Positions 9,722 to 18,500 of a DNA stretch of 64,000 nt are shown one piece after another. The position numbers and the translations under genes were made by a program. The notes beneath the pieces were generated by a model that was not told the DNA's origin, ran no database searches, and saw only the letters and a list, made by a program, of their open reading frames with translations. Positions within the stretch are counted from its first letter, which is position 1. Every line of letters begins with the position of its first letter. Source of the stretch: Larkinella punicea (GTDB taxonomy: Bacteria; Bacteroidota; Bacteroidia; Cytophagales; Spirosomataceae); the NCBI RefSeq assembly GCF_003334855.1, contig NZ_QOWE01000004.1, positions 238,858-302,857 of the forward strand, read 5' to 3'.

Positions 9722-9858
9722 CGATCCATCATGCCGATGGAAAACAGCCCCTAACGGTTAACCAGCAGGCCAAGGGCGGACAGTGGATGCCTCTGGGGAA
9801 ATTCCGGTTTGAGAAAGGCTACAAAGGGTCGATTTGCGGTTTGCCGGGGTATACCTGA
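9712..9858 (+). pseudogene. Remnant of a golvesin/xanthan-lyase-type C-terminal domain
   Basis: The 48 codons from 9712 read MVVTIHHADGKQPLTVNQQ and continue with GGQWMPLGKFRFEKGYKGSI. This is the pattern of the C-terminal beta-sandwich found at the end of secreted xanthan-lyase-like and FAD-oxidoreductase proteins in this phylum. No matching N-terminal part exists: in this frame a TAG stops at 9694-9696, and the HxlR gene occupies the space. It overlaps the HxlR 3' end by 10 bp. I read it as the tail of a deleted larger gene. After it, 9859-10174 holds only the terminator at 9965-9990 and no recognisable gene. Confidence 0.6.
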
Positions 9859-9964
9859 TGAAAGATAAGAGATGAAAGTAAACTTATTCACTTGCCAATA
9901 AATACCTAAAAATCAAAGGTTTTCACTTGTCCCTACGAGTACCCCAAACCCTCTCTCAAAACCC

Positions 9965-9990
9965 AAAAAAAAGCCCGCAATCTGCGGGCT
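9965..9990 (-). terminator. Rho-independent terminator of the PUL-like operon
   Basis: Arms AGCCCGCA (9972-9979) and TGCGGGCT (9983-9990) form an 8-bp GC-rich stem with a three-base loop. On the minus strand it is followed by eight T residues (9965-9972). It lies about 185 bp beyond the last gene of the leftward operon. Confidence 0.8.
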
Positions 9991-10174
9991 CCTACCATTT
10001 TCCACTTCCAACAACGTTCTCACTGCCAGACAAACCTCCCGGTATTTTCCAGGGTACACCTCAGATTATCCGGAATACAATTCTGCCATGCTCCTTTCGC
10101 GCGTTCTGACAGCTTTTTAACAGACATTCTGTTCATTCGGATGGCTTGCCGGAAAGCCAGCAACGCCCCGGTCA

Positions 10175-11032
10175 TCAGCGGGCGAGCGACTTGAATTTTC
10201 GGGTCAGTTCCGTCAGGGATTCTTCCACGCCCATCCGCTCCAGCGACGAAGCGCCCACAAAACCCTGCACATTCGTCCGCTCCAACACCAGACGAACATC
10301 GTCCGGGGTATTGATGGGGCCGCCATGCGCCAGGAAAAAAATGTCGGAACGGACTTCTTTTGCGGCATCGATGATTTGTTGCGTCCGCTCCACGGCTTCG
10401 TCCATGGAACAACTGGCATCCGTCACCCCAATGGAGCCGCCAACGGTGGTGCCGACGTGGGCAATGATCGCATCGGCACCCGCTTCGGCCATATGCCGGG
10501 CATCGTCGGGGGTGGCAACATAGACGATGGAAAACAACTCCATTTTGCTCGCCAGCCGCACCATCTCGACTTCTTTCTGAAACCCCATCCCGGTTTCTTC
10601 CAGCACCCGCCGGAAGTGGCCGTCGACAATACAGTGGGTCGGAAAATTGTTGATGCCGGAAAAGCCCATGTCCTTCACTTTCAGCAGGTGGTGCCACATC
10701 CGCCGGCGGGGGTCGGAGCCGTGTACCCCGCAAATCACCGGAATTTCTTCAACGACGGGCAGAACTTCAAACTCACCGATTTCCATAGCCACGGCGTTGG
10801 CATCGCCGTAGGCCATCAAACCGGCCGTAGAACCGTGCCCCGCCATGCGAAACCGCCCGGAATTGTAAATGATAATCAGATCGGCACCCCCTTTCTCGAT
10901 GAATTTGGCACTGATACCCGTTCCGGCACCCGCAGCAATAATGGCTTTCTGGCTGTCCAGCGTAGCCTGCAAACGCGCTCTGACTTCAGCTCTCGTATAG
11001 GGGTTTCCTTTTCCCGTCCATTGGTTCGGCAT
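10175..11032 (-). CDS. Phosphoenolpyruvate hydrolase family TIM-barrel protein
   Basis: A 285-residue cytoplasmic protein of the PEP-hydrolase-like, or TIM-barrel signal transduction, family. Recognisable segments are AIIAAGAGTGISAKFIEKGGADLIIIYNSG at the first strands, GVHGSDPRRRM, SGINNFPTHCIVDG and AEAGADAIIAHVGTTVGGSIG near the C-terminal half. It starts 15 bp after the Tm-1-like gene. The tomato Tm-1 protein combines equivalents of these two proteins in one chain (established knowledge), so the two probably work as a complex. The reaction is unknown; it is the last gene of the long operon that begins with susC. Confidence 0.88.
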   Translation of the reverse strand: MPNQWTGKGNPYTRAEVRARLQATLDSQKAIIAAGAGTGISAKFIEKGGADLIIIYNSGRFRMAGHGSTAGLMAYGDANAVAMEIGEFEVLPVVEEIPVICGVHGSDPRRRMWHHLLKVKDMGFSGINNFPTHCIVDGHFRRVLEETGMGFQKEVEMVRLASKMELFSIVYVATPDDARHMAEAGADAIIAHVGTTVGGSIGVTDASCSMDEAVERTQQIIDAAKEVRSDIFFLAHGGPINTPDDVRLVLERTNVQGFVGASSLERMGVEESLTELTRKFKSLAR

Positions 11033-11047
11033 ACGATATATCTTGGT

Positions 11048-12265
11048 TTATTTTGGTTGTACTAATTCCAGTAAATGGGCGACCAGCACGTCGGCAAACG
11101 CCGGGTCGTTGATGTGCGCGGGCGACTCGATTAATCGCACCGCTTCGGATACATTCGTTTTGATCGCCGAAAACAGGACACGGTTTACCTCGGGTTGATA
11201 AAAAACGTGTCCGGGCGCGTCGATCTGCGAAATGCCGTTCAGCGGCAAAACCACCGTGACGCCCGCCTTCGACTGATTCACTTTCCGGGCCAGCAACCGG
11301 CCCAGTTGCTCGTTTTCGGCGGCATCGGTTCGCAACAGCGTTACATTCGGAGCCCAACTATACAGTTGGCGGTGCCGGTAATGCGCCGGAACCGTGTCCG
11401 GCTGGCTGAAATTAACCATATCCAGGCAGCCCGGTGCCACCACCTGGGGCAGGTTCATCCGGGCAGCCGCCGTAAGACGGTCTGGCCCGGCGCTGCACAC
11501 TCCTCCACATAATTCATCGGCCAGTTCGGTGGTCGTTACGTCCAGAACGGCATCGAAATGGCCTTCCTCGATCAGACTTTCCATGGTGCGCCCCCCGGTG
11601 CCGTTGGCGTGAAAAGCGACCACTTCATACCCTTGTTTTTCCAGCCGTTCGGTACAGTAATTCACGCAGTCTGTGGTGTTCCCAAACATGCTGATGGCAA
11701 TGCGCCCCACCGGTTTGTGGCGTCGGGCCGGAACCACCGCCCCCATTGCACAAATGGCCGCTGCGGCCTGTTCGATGAGCGGGGATAACATGCCATTCAG
11801 ACCGGCCACGTCGACGACCGATGCCATCAGCGTGATGTCTTTCGTACCAACTTGCCGGGTCAAATCCTTGGCGGCCATGGTCGACAGGCAGAGTTTGGGG
11901 ACGCCGAACGGAATGGGCTGCATGGCCGAGAGAGACACGAATGTGCCGCCACCACCACCCATACCAATGGCTCCCTTCACCCATCCCGCTTTCACCAGCC
12001 GCTCCACGATGGTGGCCGCTCCCAGCCCCATGACCTCGATGGCCCGACCCCGGTCCCGGCTCGTTCGCAGATCCGCCAATGATTGGTTTGCGGCTTCGGC
12101 AACGGCTTCTGAATCGTAATCAATCGGGAAATCGACGGCGGTTTCCATGACGCCGGAGTTGACAGTAATGACGGATTCACCCCGCGCCAGAATGCAATTC
12201 CGCAGAAATGCAAAGGCCGGGCCTTTCGTGTCAAAACACCCAATAACGACGATAGATGGTTGCAT
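11048..12265 (-). CDS. Tm-1-like ATP-binding (UPF0261) protein
   Basis: A 405-residue protein whose start, SIVVIGCFDTKGPAFAFLR, is the UPF0261 signature (D-T-K-G). The ATP-binding glycine-rich stretch AIGMGGGGGTFVSLSAM is near residue 105, and KLCLSTMAAKD, DVTTTELADELCGGVCSAG and VVAPGCLDMVNF follow. This is the bacterial counterpart of the N-terminal half of plant Tm-1; its biochemical role in bacteria is not established. It lies 6 bp after the epimerase gene and 15 bp before the PEP-hydrolase-like gene, so the three are translated together. Its place at the end of a sugar operon hints at handling a phosphorylated or unusual acid intermediate (inference). Confidence 0.9.
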   Translation of the reverse strand: MQPSIVVIGCFDTKGPAFAFLRNCILARGESVITVNSGVMETAVDFPIDYDSEAVAEAANQSLADLRTSRDRGRAIEVMGLGAATIVERLVKAGWVKGAIGMGGGGGTFVSLSAMQPIPFGVPKLCLSTMAAKDLTRQVGTKDITLMASVVDVAGLNGMLSPLIEQAAAAICAMGAVVPARRHKPVGRIAISMFGNTTDCVNYCTERLEKQGYEVVAFHANGTGGRTMESLIEEGHFDAVLDVTTTELADELCGGVCSAGPDRLTAAARMNLPQVVAPGCLDMVNFSQPDTVPAHYRHRQLYSWAPNVTLLRTDAAENEQLGRLLARKVNQSKAGVTVVLPLNGISQIDAPGHVFYQPEVNRVLFSAIKTNVSEAVRLIESPAHINDPAFADVLVAHLLELVQPK

Positions 12266-12271
12266 ACATCC

Positions 12272-13120
12272 CTAAAAGAGCGATTTGTAGAAATCTAACC
12301 CTTCGCGGGCTAATTCATCGGGACTGGCGGCCAGGGGTCGCCAGATGGACGCAGCTTTGGCGAGTTCGGCGGAAGGCGCACCGAAGGTTTCGATGACGAC
12401 GGCACCCTCATAGCCAATGTCCGTTAAAGCGGTTTTGATGCCGGGCCAGTCCACATTGCCGGTGCCGGGGGTGCCACGGTCACTTTCGTTGCCCTGCACA
12501 TGGCACAGCAGGTCTTTCCCGACGGCCCGGATGGCAGCCGGAATGCTTTTTTCCTCAATGTTATTGTGAAAGGTATCGAGCGAGATTTTGAGAAACGGGT
12601 GACCCAGTTCGCGCACCAGCGACAGCGCCTGTTCAGCGGTGTTCACCATGTCGGTCTCGAAGCGGTTCAACGGCTCCAGCCCAAGGATAACGCCACACGT
12701 CCGGGCGACCTCGGCGGCTTCGTGCAGGTTTTCGAGGCACCAGGCCCTTTCCGCTTGTTTGCGTTCGGCCGAAACCAGGCGGGTTTTCCCCACGGCGGAA
12801 TAAACCGGCCCCGTGAAAATCGGACTTTCCATCGTTTCAGCCAGGCGCAGGCAGTCTGCGATGTAGGTAAGGCCATTTTTGCGAATGGCGGCATCGTCGC
12901 TGGAGATGTCGCGGTTTGGGCCAAATGCCCCGCTCAGGGTAATTTTCAGACCCGTTTCGCGGGCCAGTTGTTTGAGCCGGACCCAGTCGATCAGGTCTTT
13001 ATCCTCAACGGCCACTTCAATAATATCGTAGCCCATATCGGCCACTTTATAGAGCAGGTCGAACGAGGAGGTCGTGAACGGGGAAACCCAGACGAAAGTA
13101 CTAACGCCAAATTGAATCAT
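12272..13120 (-). CDS. Sugar phosphate isomerase/epimerase, TIM barrel
   Basis: A 282-residue protein of the AP-endonuclease-2 TIM-barrel superfamily, similar to ketose 3-epimerases. I start at MIQFGVSTFVWVSPF because this is where homology-like sequence begins; an upstream in-frame ATG would add 28 unlikely residues. Metal-site segments are visible: LGLEPLNRFETDMVN (Glu), ISLDTFHNNIEE (Asp and His), CHVQGNESDRGTPG (His) and GAVVIETFG (Glu). These four are the usual divalent-metal ligands of the family. It probably interconverts a keto-sugar or a hydroxypyruvate-type compound in the cytoplasm. It follows the Gfo/Idh gene after a 450-bp gap that contains a MITE-like element. Confidence 0.9.
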   Translation of the reverse strand: MIQFGVSTFVWVSPFTTSSFDLLYKVADMGYDIIEVAVEDKDLIDWVRLKQLARETGLKITLSGAFGPNRDISSDDAAIRKNGLTYIADCLRLAETMESPIFTGPVYSAVGKTRLVSAERKQAERAWCLENLHEAAEVARTCGVILGLEPLNRFETDMVNTAEQALSLVRELGHPFLKISLDTFHNNIEEKSIPAAIRAVGKDLLCHVQGNESDRGTPGTGNVDWPGIKTALTDIGYEGAVVIETFGAPSAELAKAASIWRPLAASPDELAREGLDFYKSLF

Positions 13121-13268
13121 GTTGTCGGGAAATAGGTATTGAAAACCGTCCGGCAGCCGGACCGAACAAGCAAAAAGTCGGGCAAAAGCAACGCCTTCGC
13201 CCAACTTTTCAGATTACTTAGAATTGAATTAACGCAAACTGTGAGATTATTGACCCCGGAGGGGTCCG

Positions 13269-13512
13269 ATGTTAATAGCAAATGGGTATTGTAACGTGAA
13301 TGATGGGTAAAGTCTTCTCGTAGAGACGGAATGTTTATAGAACAACAGCCTGATTTCCAGTCGCCTGCCGTAGGTAGGCAACCGTTACCTACCTACGGCA
13401 GGCGACTGGAAGGATACGAAATCCCTACTACAAACATCAGATGCCTAACGGCATCGTAACAGAACTCAACGTATCCATCATTCACGTTACAATACCCATT
13501 TGCTATTAACAT
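13269..13512. repeat. MITE-like element with 38-bp terminal inverted repeats
   Basis: The outer arms 13269-13306 and 13475-13512 are perfect 38-bp inverted repeats (outer end ATGTTAATAGCAAATGGG). Inside lies a second perfect inverted repeat, 13356-13378 against 13388-13410, built on CCAGTCGCCTGCCGTAGG. A shorter pair, ATGCCTAAC (13441-13449) and GTTAGGCAT (13540-13548), overlaps the right end. The 244-bp element carries no gene. It fills most of the 450-bp gap 13121-13574 in the middle of an otherwise compact operon. I see no convincing target-site duplication. Confidence 0.88.
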
Positions 13513-13574
13513 TACGTGCCGCTGGCACTTAAACAACTGTTAGGCATGGGCATCATCTCCTAGTTGGCGTTGAT

Positions 13575-14687
13575 TTAATACGCTGGAATGGTGATGCGAA
13601 CCCCTCCGTTCATGGCCGACTCGTGGGCGCAGATTCCCGCGAGGGTGTAGTTGGCGGCCAATTCGGCATCTACCGCCGAGTCTCGGCCTTCGATGATGGC
13701 GGCCAGAAACTCCTGTACCAAATGCGGGTGCGATCCCCCATGCCCTGCGCCCTGCAGGAACGAAACGTGGTTGGGGTCGTCGATTTTTTCGCGCTTAGTG
13801 AAGTGCTTGATGGGGTCGATCAGTAATTCGTCCGTGTCGGGTACGTTGATGCGCCGGGCATTCTCCCCCCCGTCGAAAATGACGTGTTCCTCATCCTGCA
13901 ACTGTTCCCATTCAAACGACATTTTAGTGCCATACACATCGTAGCTTTCCCGGTATTGCCGCACGACGTCGAACAGCGATCGCGTAGCCTCGGCCACAAC
14001 GTCGGAGTCTTTCAGCGTAAATGTTGCCGTTTCAACGGCAAAGGGCGAACCGTAGCGACTGGCCAGGTCCTCACTCAATCGCCCGGAACCGTGACAGACG
14101 ACGGTTTCGGCCCTGGTGTTGTTGATGCGCAGGAGGGGCGAGATGGCGTGCGTACCATTGAGCATCGGCGGATAGCCTTTCCAGTATTCGCCCCAGCCTT
14201 CCATGCTCATATCCTGAATATGTGATCCCCGAACAAACTGAATGCGACCGAGTTGACCCGTTTCGGCCAGGTTCAGGCCATATAGGAATTCGCGCGTGTA
14301 GAGGGCGGTTTCCATCATCATATATACTTTGCCACTCCGCCGTTTGGCCTCCACAATGGCTTGGCAGTCTTCTTTGGTCATGGCCATCGGGATGGTGCAG
14401 GCCGTGTGTTTATTGGCGTTGAGCGACGCCAGCGTCATCCGGGCGTGATCGGGCACGGGCGTAACGACGTGGATGGCGTCGACATCGGCGCGGCCGGGTA
14501 TATCCTCAAAATGCTCAAAACAAAGGTCCGGGTCAAGGTTGTATTTGGTTCTTAAATCATCGAGGGTCTGGCGATTGCGGGTACAGATGCCCACCTTGCC
14601 GATGTTGGGGTGTTGCAGGTAAATGGGAATAAACTCTTTGCCGAAACCCATACCCACGATGACAACGGTAATTTTCTGGTCACTCAT
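13575..14687 (-). CDS. Gfo/Idh/MocA family oxidoreductase with altered EKP motif
   Basis: A 370-residue cytoplasmic NAD(P)-dependent oxidoreductase. The Rossmann motif is VVIVGMGFGKEF (GxGxxG-like) at residues 8-19. Where most relatives have Glu-Lys-Pro after KHV, this protein reads KHTACTIPMAMTKEDC, so the lysine usually needed for hydride transfer is replaced by isoleucine. The C-terminal half carries GTHAISPLLRI and GAGHGGSHPHLVQEFLAAI, typical of Bacteroidota members. Related proteins act on inositols, glucose or 3-keto-glycosides. It lies about 105 bp after the ThuA gene, consistent with the known pairing of ThuA-fold proteins and Gfo/Idh enzymes in keto-disaccharide use. The altered motif makes an ordinary dehydrogenase role uncertain. 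Confidence 0.9.
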   Translation of the reverse strand: MSDQKITVVIVGMGFGKEFIPIYLQHPNIGKVGICTRNRQTLDDLRTKYNLDPDLCFEHFEDIPGRADVDAIHVVTPVPDHARMTLASLNANKHTACTIPMAMTKEDCQAIVEAKRRSGKVYMMMETALYTREFLYGLNLAETGQLGRIQFVRGSHIQDMSMEGWGEYWKGYPPMLNGTHAISPLLRINNTRAETVVCHGSGRLSEDLASRYGSPFAVETATFTLKDSDVVAEATRSLFDVVRQYRESYDVYGTKMSFEWEQLQDEEHVIFDGGENARRINVPDTDELLIDPIKHFTKREKIDDPNHVSFLQGAGHGGSHPHLVQEFLAAIIEGRDSAVDAELAANYTLAGICAHESAMNGGVRITIPAY

Positions 14688-14792
14688 AACGACTTTAGTT
14701 GATTGATTATACGAACTTTGTTAAAATCAGTTTAGAATTCAGGGTTTATAGTTACACGATTACGACCCAAACCATAAACGCTAAACTATAGA

Positions 14793-15527
14793 CTACTTGC
14801 GGGCCGCCCAGGCAACCGAATTCCGCAGGAGTGTCTGATACACCGGCAGGTTGTGCGACTCGGCATCGTGGCCCAATGCTAAACCGACAATGCGTGCCTT
14901 GGGGTGATTGACGACAAAAACGGAGGGATAAATCACATCGGACGTAGCGACGCTCGAACTGGCCAGCACCGAAATGCCCGGCCCGGCCGGATCCGGAATA
15001 AAAAAGTAACGCTCATCCTTCAGGTTGAATTTGGGTTCAACGCCCTTCGTAACGGGGTGTTGCGGGTCGGTCACGGTCACGTCGAAAGGGCCGTACTTGT
15101 CATGTTTGCGCGTGCCGCCACTCACCAGATTCTGGTTGTATTCCGGCCAGTCTTTCCAGTTATACCACAGGGCCGCATGGGCAAGCAGCAGGCCTTTACC
15201 CGCGTTGGCGTGATCCATAATGGCCTGACGAACCGCCGGGTTGGTGATGGGCCGGTTGTTGCTCAGATACAGCACGTCGGCATGGGGCAGAAAGGTCAGC
15301 ATGGAATCGGGATCGCCCACGTAGTTGACCGTCGCGAAACCGTCGCGGCTCAACGTTTGGCCATCCACGTTGCGGTACCACATCCCGAAATTATGCGACG
15401 TTCCTCCACCCACCACCAGCACCCGAATGGGTTTGCCGGCTTTGGCGGTTTTGGGTGAACCAACCTTGCATTGCGTCAACGAGAGGCTCACCCCTAGTAG
15501 CAACAGAAGAAAAGAAAATGGTTTCAT
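14793..15527 (-). CDS. ThuA-domain lipoprotein
   Basis: A 244-residue ThuA (type-1 glutamine amidotransferase-like fold) protein. The signal MKPFSFLLLLLGVSLSLTQC ends in a lipobox cysteine at residue 20, so it is periplasmic or surface-anchored. Core motifs are IRVLVVGGGTSHNFG, ADVLYLSNN, GKGLLLAHAALWYNW, GGTRKHDKYGPFDV and DPQHPVTKGV. ThuA proteins take part in trehalose and sucrose use through 3-keto intermediates. It lies 55 bp after the giant gene that itself has an N-terminal ThuA domain, so the operon encodes two. Confidence 0.92.
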   Translation of the reverse strand: MKPFSFLLLLLGVSLSLTQCKVGSPKTAKAGKPIRVLVVGGGTSHNFGMWYRNVDGQTLSRDGFATVNYVGDPDSMLTFLPHADVLYLSNNRPITNPAVRQAIMDHANAGKGLLLAHAALWYNWKDWPEYNQNLVSGGTRKHDKYGPFDVTVTDPQHPVTKGVEPKFNLKDERYFFIPDPAGPGISVLASSSVATSDVIYPSVFVVNHPKARIVGLALGHDAESHNLPVYQTLLRNSVAWAARK

Positions 15528-15581
15528 GGTGTTTTAACTTTAGTAGTTAATTGGTTATCTCCCGAACGGTTTTCATTCCGG

Positions 15582-18500
15582 TTAGCGGCTCTTGACGGTG
15601 TCTGCACCCTCGACCCGCATCACTCCCCGCATGATGCTCCAGTGGCCGGGAAAAGTACAGATAAAGGGATAATCACCAGGTTTGGCTGGCGCGGTGAATT
15701 CAAGGGTATACGACTCACCCGGGTTGACCAAAATACTGGACGCCAACACCTCCGGCAGTTGCGGAACGTAGTGTTTCTCCACACTTTTCGGGTCCTGCGC
15801 CATCTTGTCGGCGGCTTTCCCCACCTTCTCGGCGGTGCCGGGTTTGCAGATCACCAGGTTGTGTTGCATGATGTCGGGGTTTTCGAGCGTCAGCACCACG
15901 GGTTGCCCGGCGCGAACCGTAAACTGTTTCGTGTCATACTTCATCTGCTCTTCCACCACCTTGATGGTCAAAACCGTAGCCTTGTCGGAAATGATTTTCT
16001 TCGGCGTGGCCGGGCGGGCTTCGCCGGTTGGTTTGCGAACTTCAAGGGTGGCGTTCTGCACATTACCCATAAAATCAAAAGAGGATTTTATGTCGTAAGC
16101 ACCAGCGTAGGCCCCCATCGAGCTTTCATCGACAAAGTCGCGCTGTACCCGAATACTACCCGTCAGCGGTTTGGTAAATAGTGAGGGAGCCTTGCCCCTG
16201 GCGGCTTCCTGCCCGTTTACGAACAACAGCATTTCGCCGTCGTTCACCAACCGGCCTTCAAATTCAAAATTGTCGGGCAGCGGTTCCGTGGTGCTGGTCG
16301 CATATACCTGCCCGTTTTGCTTCACCACCATCGTCAGGCGACGGTCTTTCACATACAGTCCGTAGCCCCCTTCCTGACCACCATGTCCGACAATGAAGCC
16401 CTCCATCGGGCGGTTTCCTTTAGCCGCCGATCCTTTCAGAATAATCTCCTTGCCCGTCACATCGGGGGGCAGGGTGATAACCGCCCGTCGTTGCAGCGTG
16501 TACACCTCTTTGTTGATGCCCGCCAGCAACCGGCCGACCAGGGCGTTCTCTGCGCCTTTGGAGTTAGCCCTGGCCGCTTCGGCCAGAAAACCGTCGCGGT
16601 GAACTGCCGCTGCGGCAAACAAGGCGCGGCCAATCCACTCATCGCTATCGTTTTCGGGACGGAGAGCCGCCCGGTAGAGGGCGGCTCCGACGGTTTCGGA
16701 AGGAGGCAACGGCACCAGCGCCAGCATGGCCGCCAGCCTGACATTCAGGCTGGCGTCGTCCAGCAAACCCACTTTCTGGATAATATCCAGGGTTTGGGCT
16801 GTGGCAGGCAGCACCTCGACGGCGGCTTTCCGCACACCGGCGGCCTGGTGGGTCAGGGCTTTGGAAGCAGCCTGAATCGCTTCGGCGTTCGAACCCGTCA
16901 AAACGCCCAATCCGTGCAGCGTCCACAAGGCGTGAACGGCGGGGCTGTTCAGGCCGATTTCGTCTACTGCGGGATTGGCGATGATTTTATAGAGTTCAGG
17001 CAGCAGGCTGGTGTTTTTCGACTCCACAATCAACCGCTGTCCGTTCATCCGCCAGAACATATTGTCACTTTTAAGGGCTGCAATCAGGCCTGCCGGTTCA
17101 TTTTTCGACAAGGTGATGGGCTGGTACGGTTTTGCTTTCTTGTAAACGATGCGGTAAACGCGCCCAAAATTGATGTCGCGAAGCGGGCTATCGAAGGCGT
17201 TACCCTGCCCGCGTGGCTGCTCCTTGAACGGCAGTACCATCTCCGACGGCGCCTGCCGCTCCACAAAGACGTTGTGCTGAATAATGAAGTTGTACCAGTC
17301 GGCCACCCACAAAGCCCCGTCGGGCCCAACCTCGGCGTGAACGGGGCCAACCCACTCGTCCGAACTGGCGAGCATATTCCAGCCATCGTGTTCGGCAAAA
17401 CCGGCTCCTTTCGGTTCGATGATGGCGTTGTGAATCAGCCGAACGGTCGGTTCACACACAAACGCCACCCGGTTCCAGTACGACTTCGGAAAACTGCGGG
17501 CGGTGTAAAAATGGTGTCCGGCGGCCGAGGTAAAGCCCCCCACCACATCCACCTGCCGCAGATTCGGCGTCAGGGTGTGCGAATCGTAATGCCCGTCGAT
17601 TTTTTGGACGGACAGCACCGTTGAGCCGGGCAGGTTACGCTGCATGTAGCGGGCGGGCATCGAATAGAACGCGCTGTGGGTGTTGTTGGCGGTGGAAATA
17701 AACACGTTATTATCCTCCGTTAGCCCCAGTCCCCAGGTATTGTTGCTCGTATTGGCCAGAAAGTCAAAACCGGTTCCGTCGGGATTGACGTTGTAGACGC
17801 CGGTTCTGAAATTCAGATTTTTCCCGTCGCGGGTCGTGCCGGAAAAACCGGAGCCCACCACGCCCCAAATCTTGTTGTTAAAACCGTATTGCAGGTTCGA
17901 GGGGCCAAAATGCGTGTCATTTTTATCCCACCCGGTCATGATGTTCTCCCGCACATCCGCTTTGTCGTCCCCGTTGGTATCTTTCAGAAAAACGAAGTGC
18001 GGAGCCATCGAAACCACCACGCCACCGTTGGCAAACACCATGCTCGTGGGAATATTCAGCTTGTCGGCAAAAATGGTGAACTTGTCGGCCCGCCCGTCGC
18101 CGTTGGTGTCTTCGCAAATTTTGATCCGGTCGTTGGCGGCTCCGTCGGTTTCCAGAAAGGTGTTCGGGTAATCGACCGACTCCACAATCCAGAGCCGCCC
18201 GCGTTCGTCCCACGCCATGGCAATGGGATTCGTAATGTCGGGTTCGGCGGCAAACAACTGAATGTCGAAATCGGCCGGCACCTGCATCAGTTTTTTGGAA
18301 TCGTCGGGCTTCAGCGCCACCTGCATGGCCGGAACACGGTGCCGTTTGGTGTAGTCCGCAATGGCAATGTTGGCCGACTCATAGATGTCCACGTTCGGAA
18401 TGGCCAATTTGGCAATCTGTTTGGTTACCGGCTCCCCAAGGGCCCACAACACGCCCCGGTTGACCAGTTCGCGAAAACCGGGATTGGTCCAGGTGCTGTC

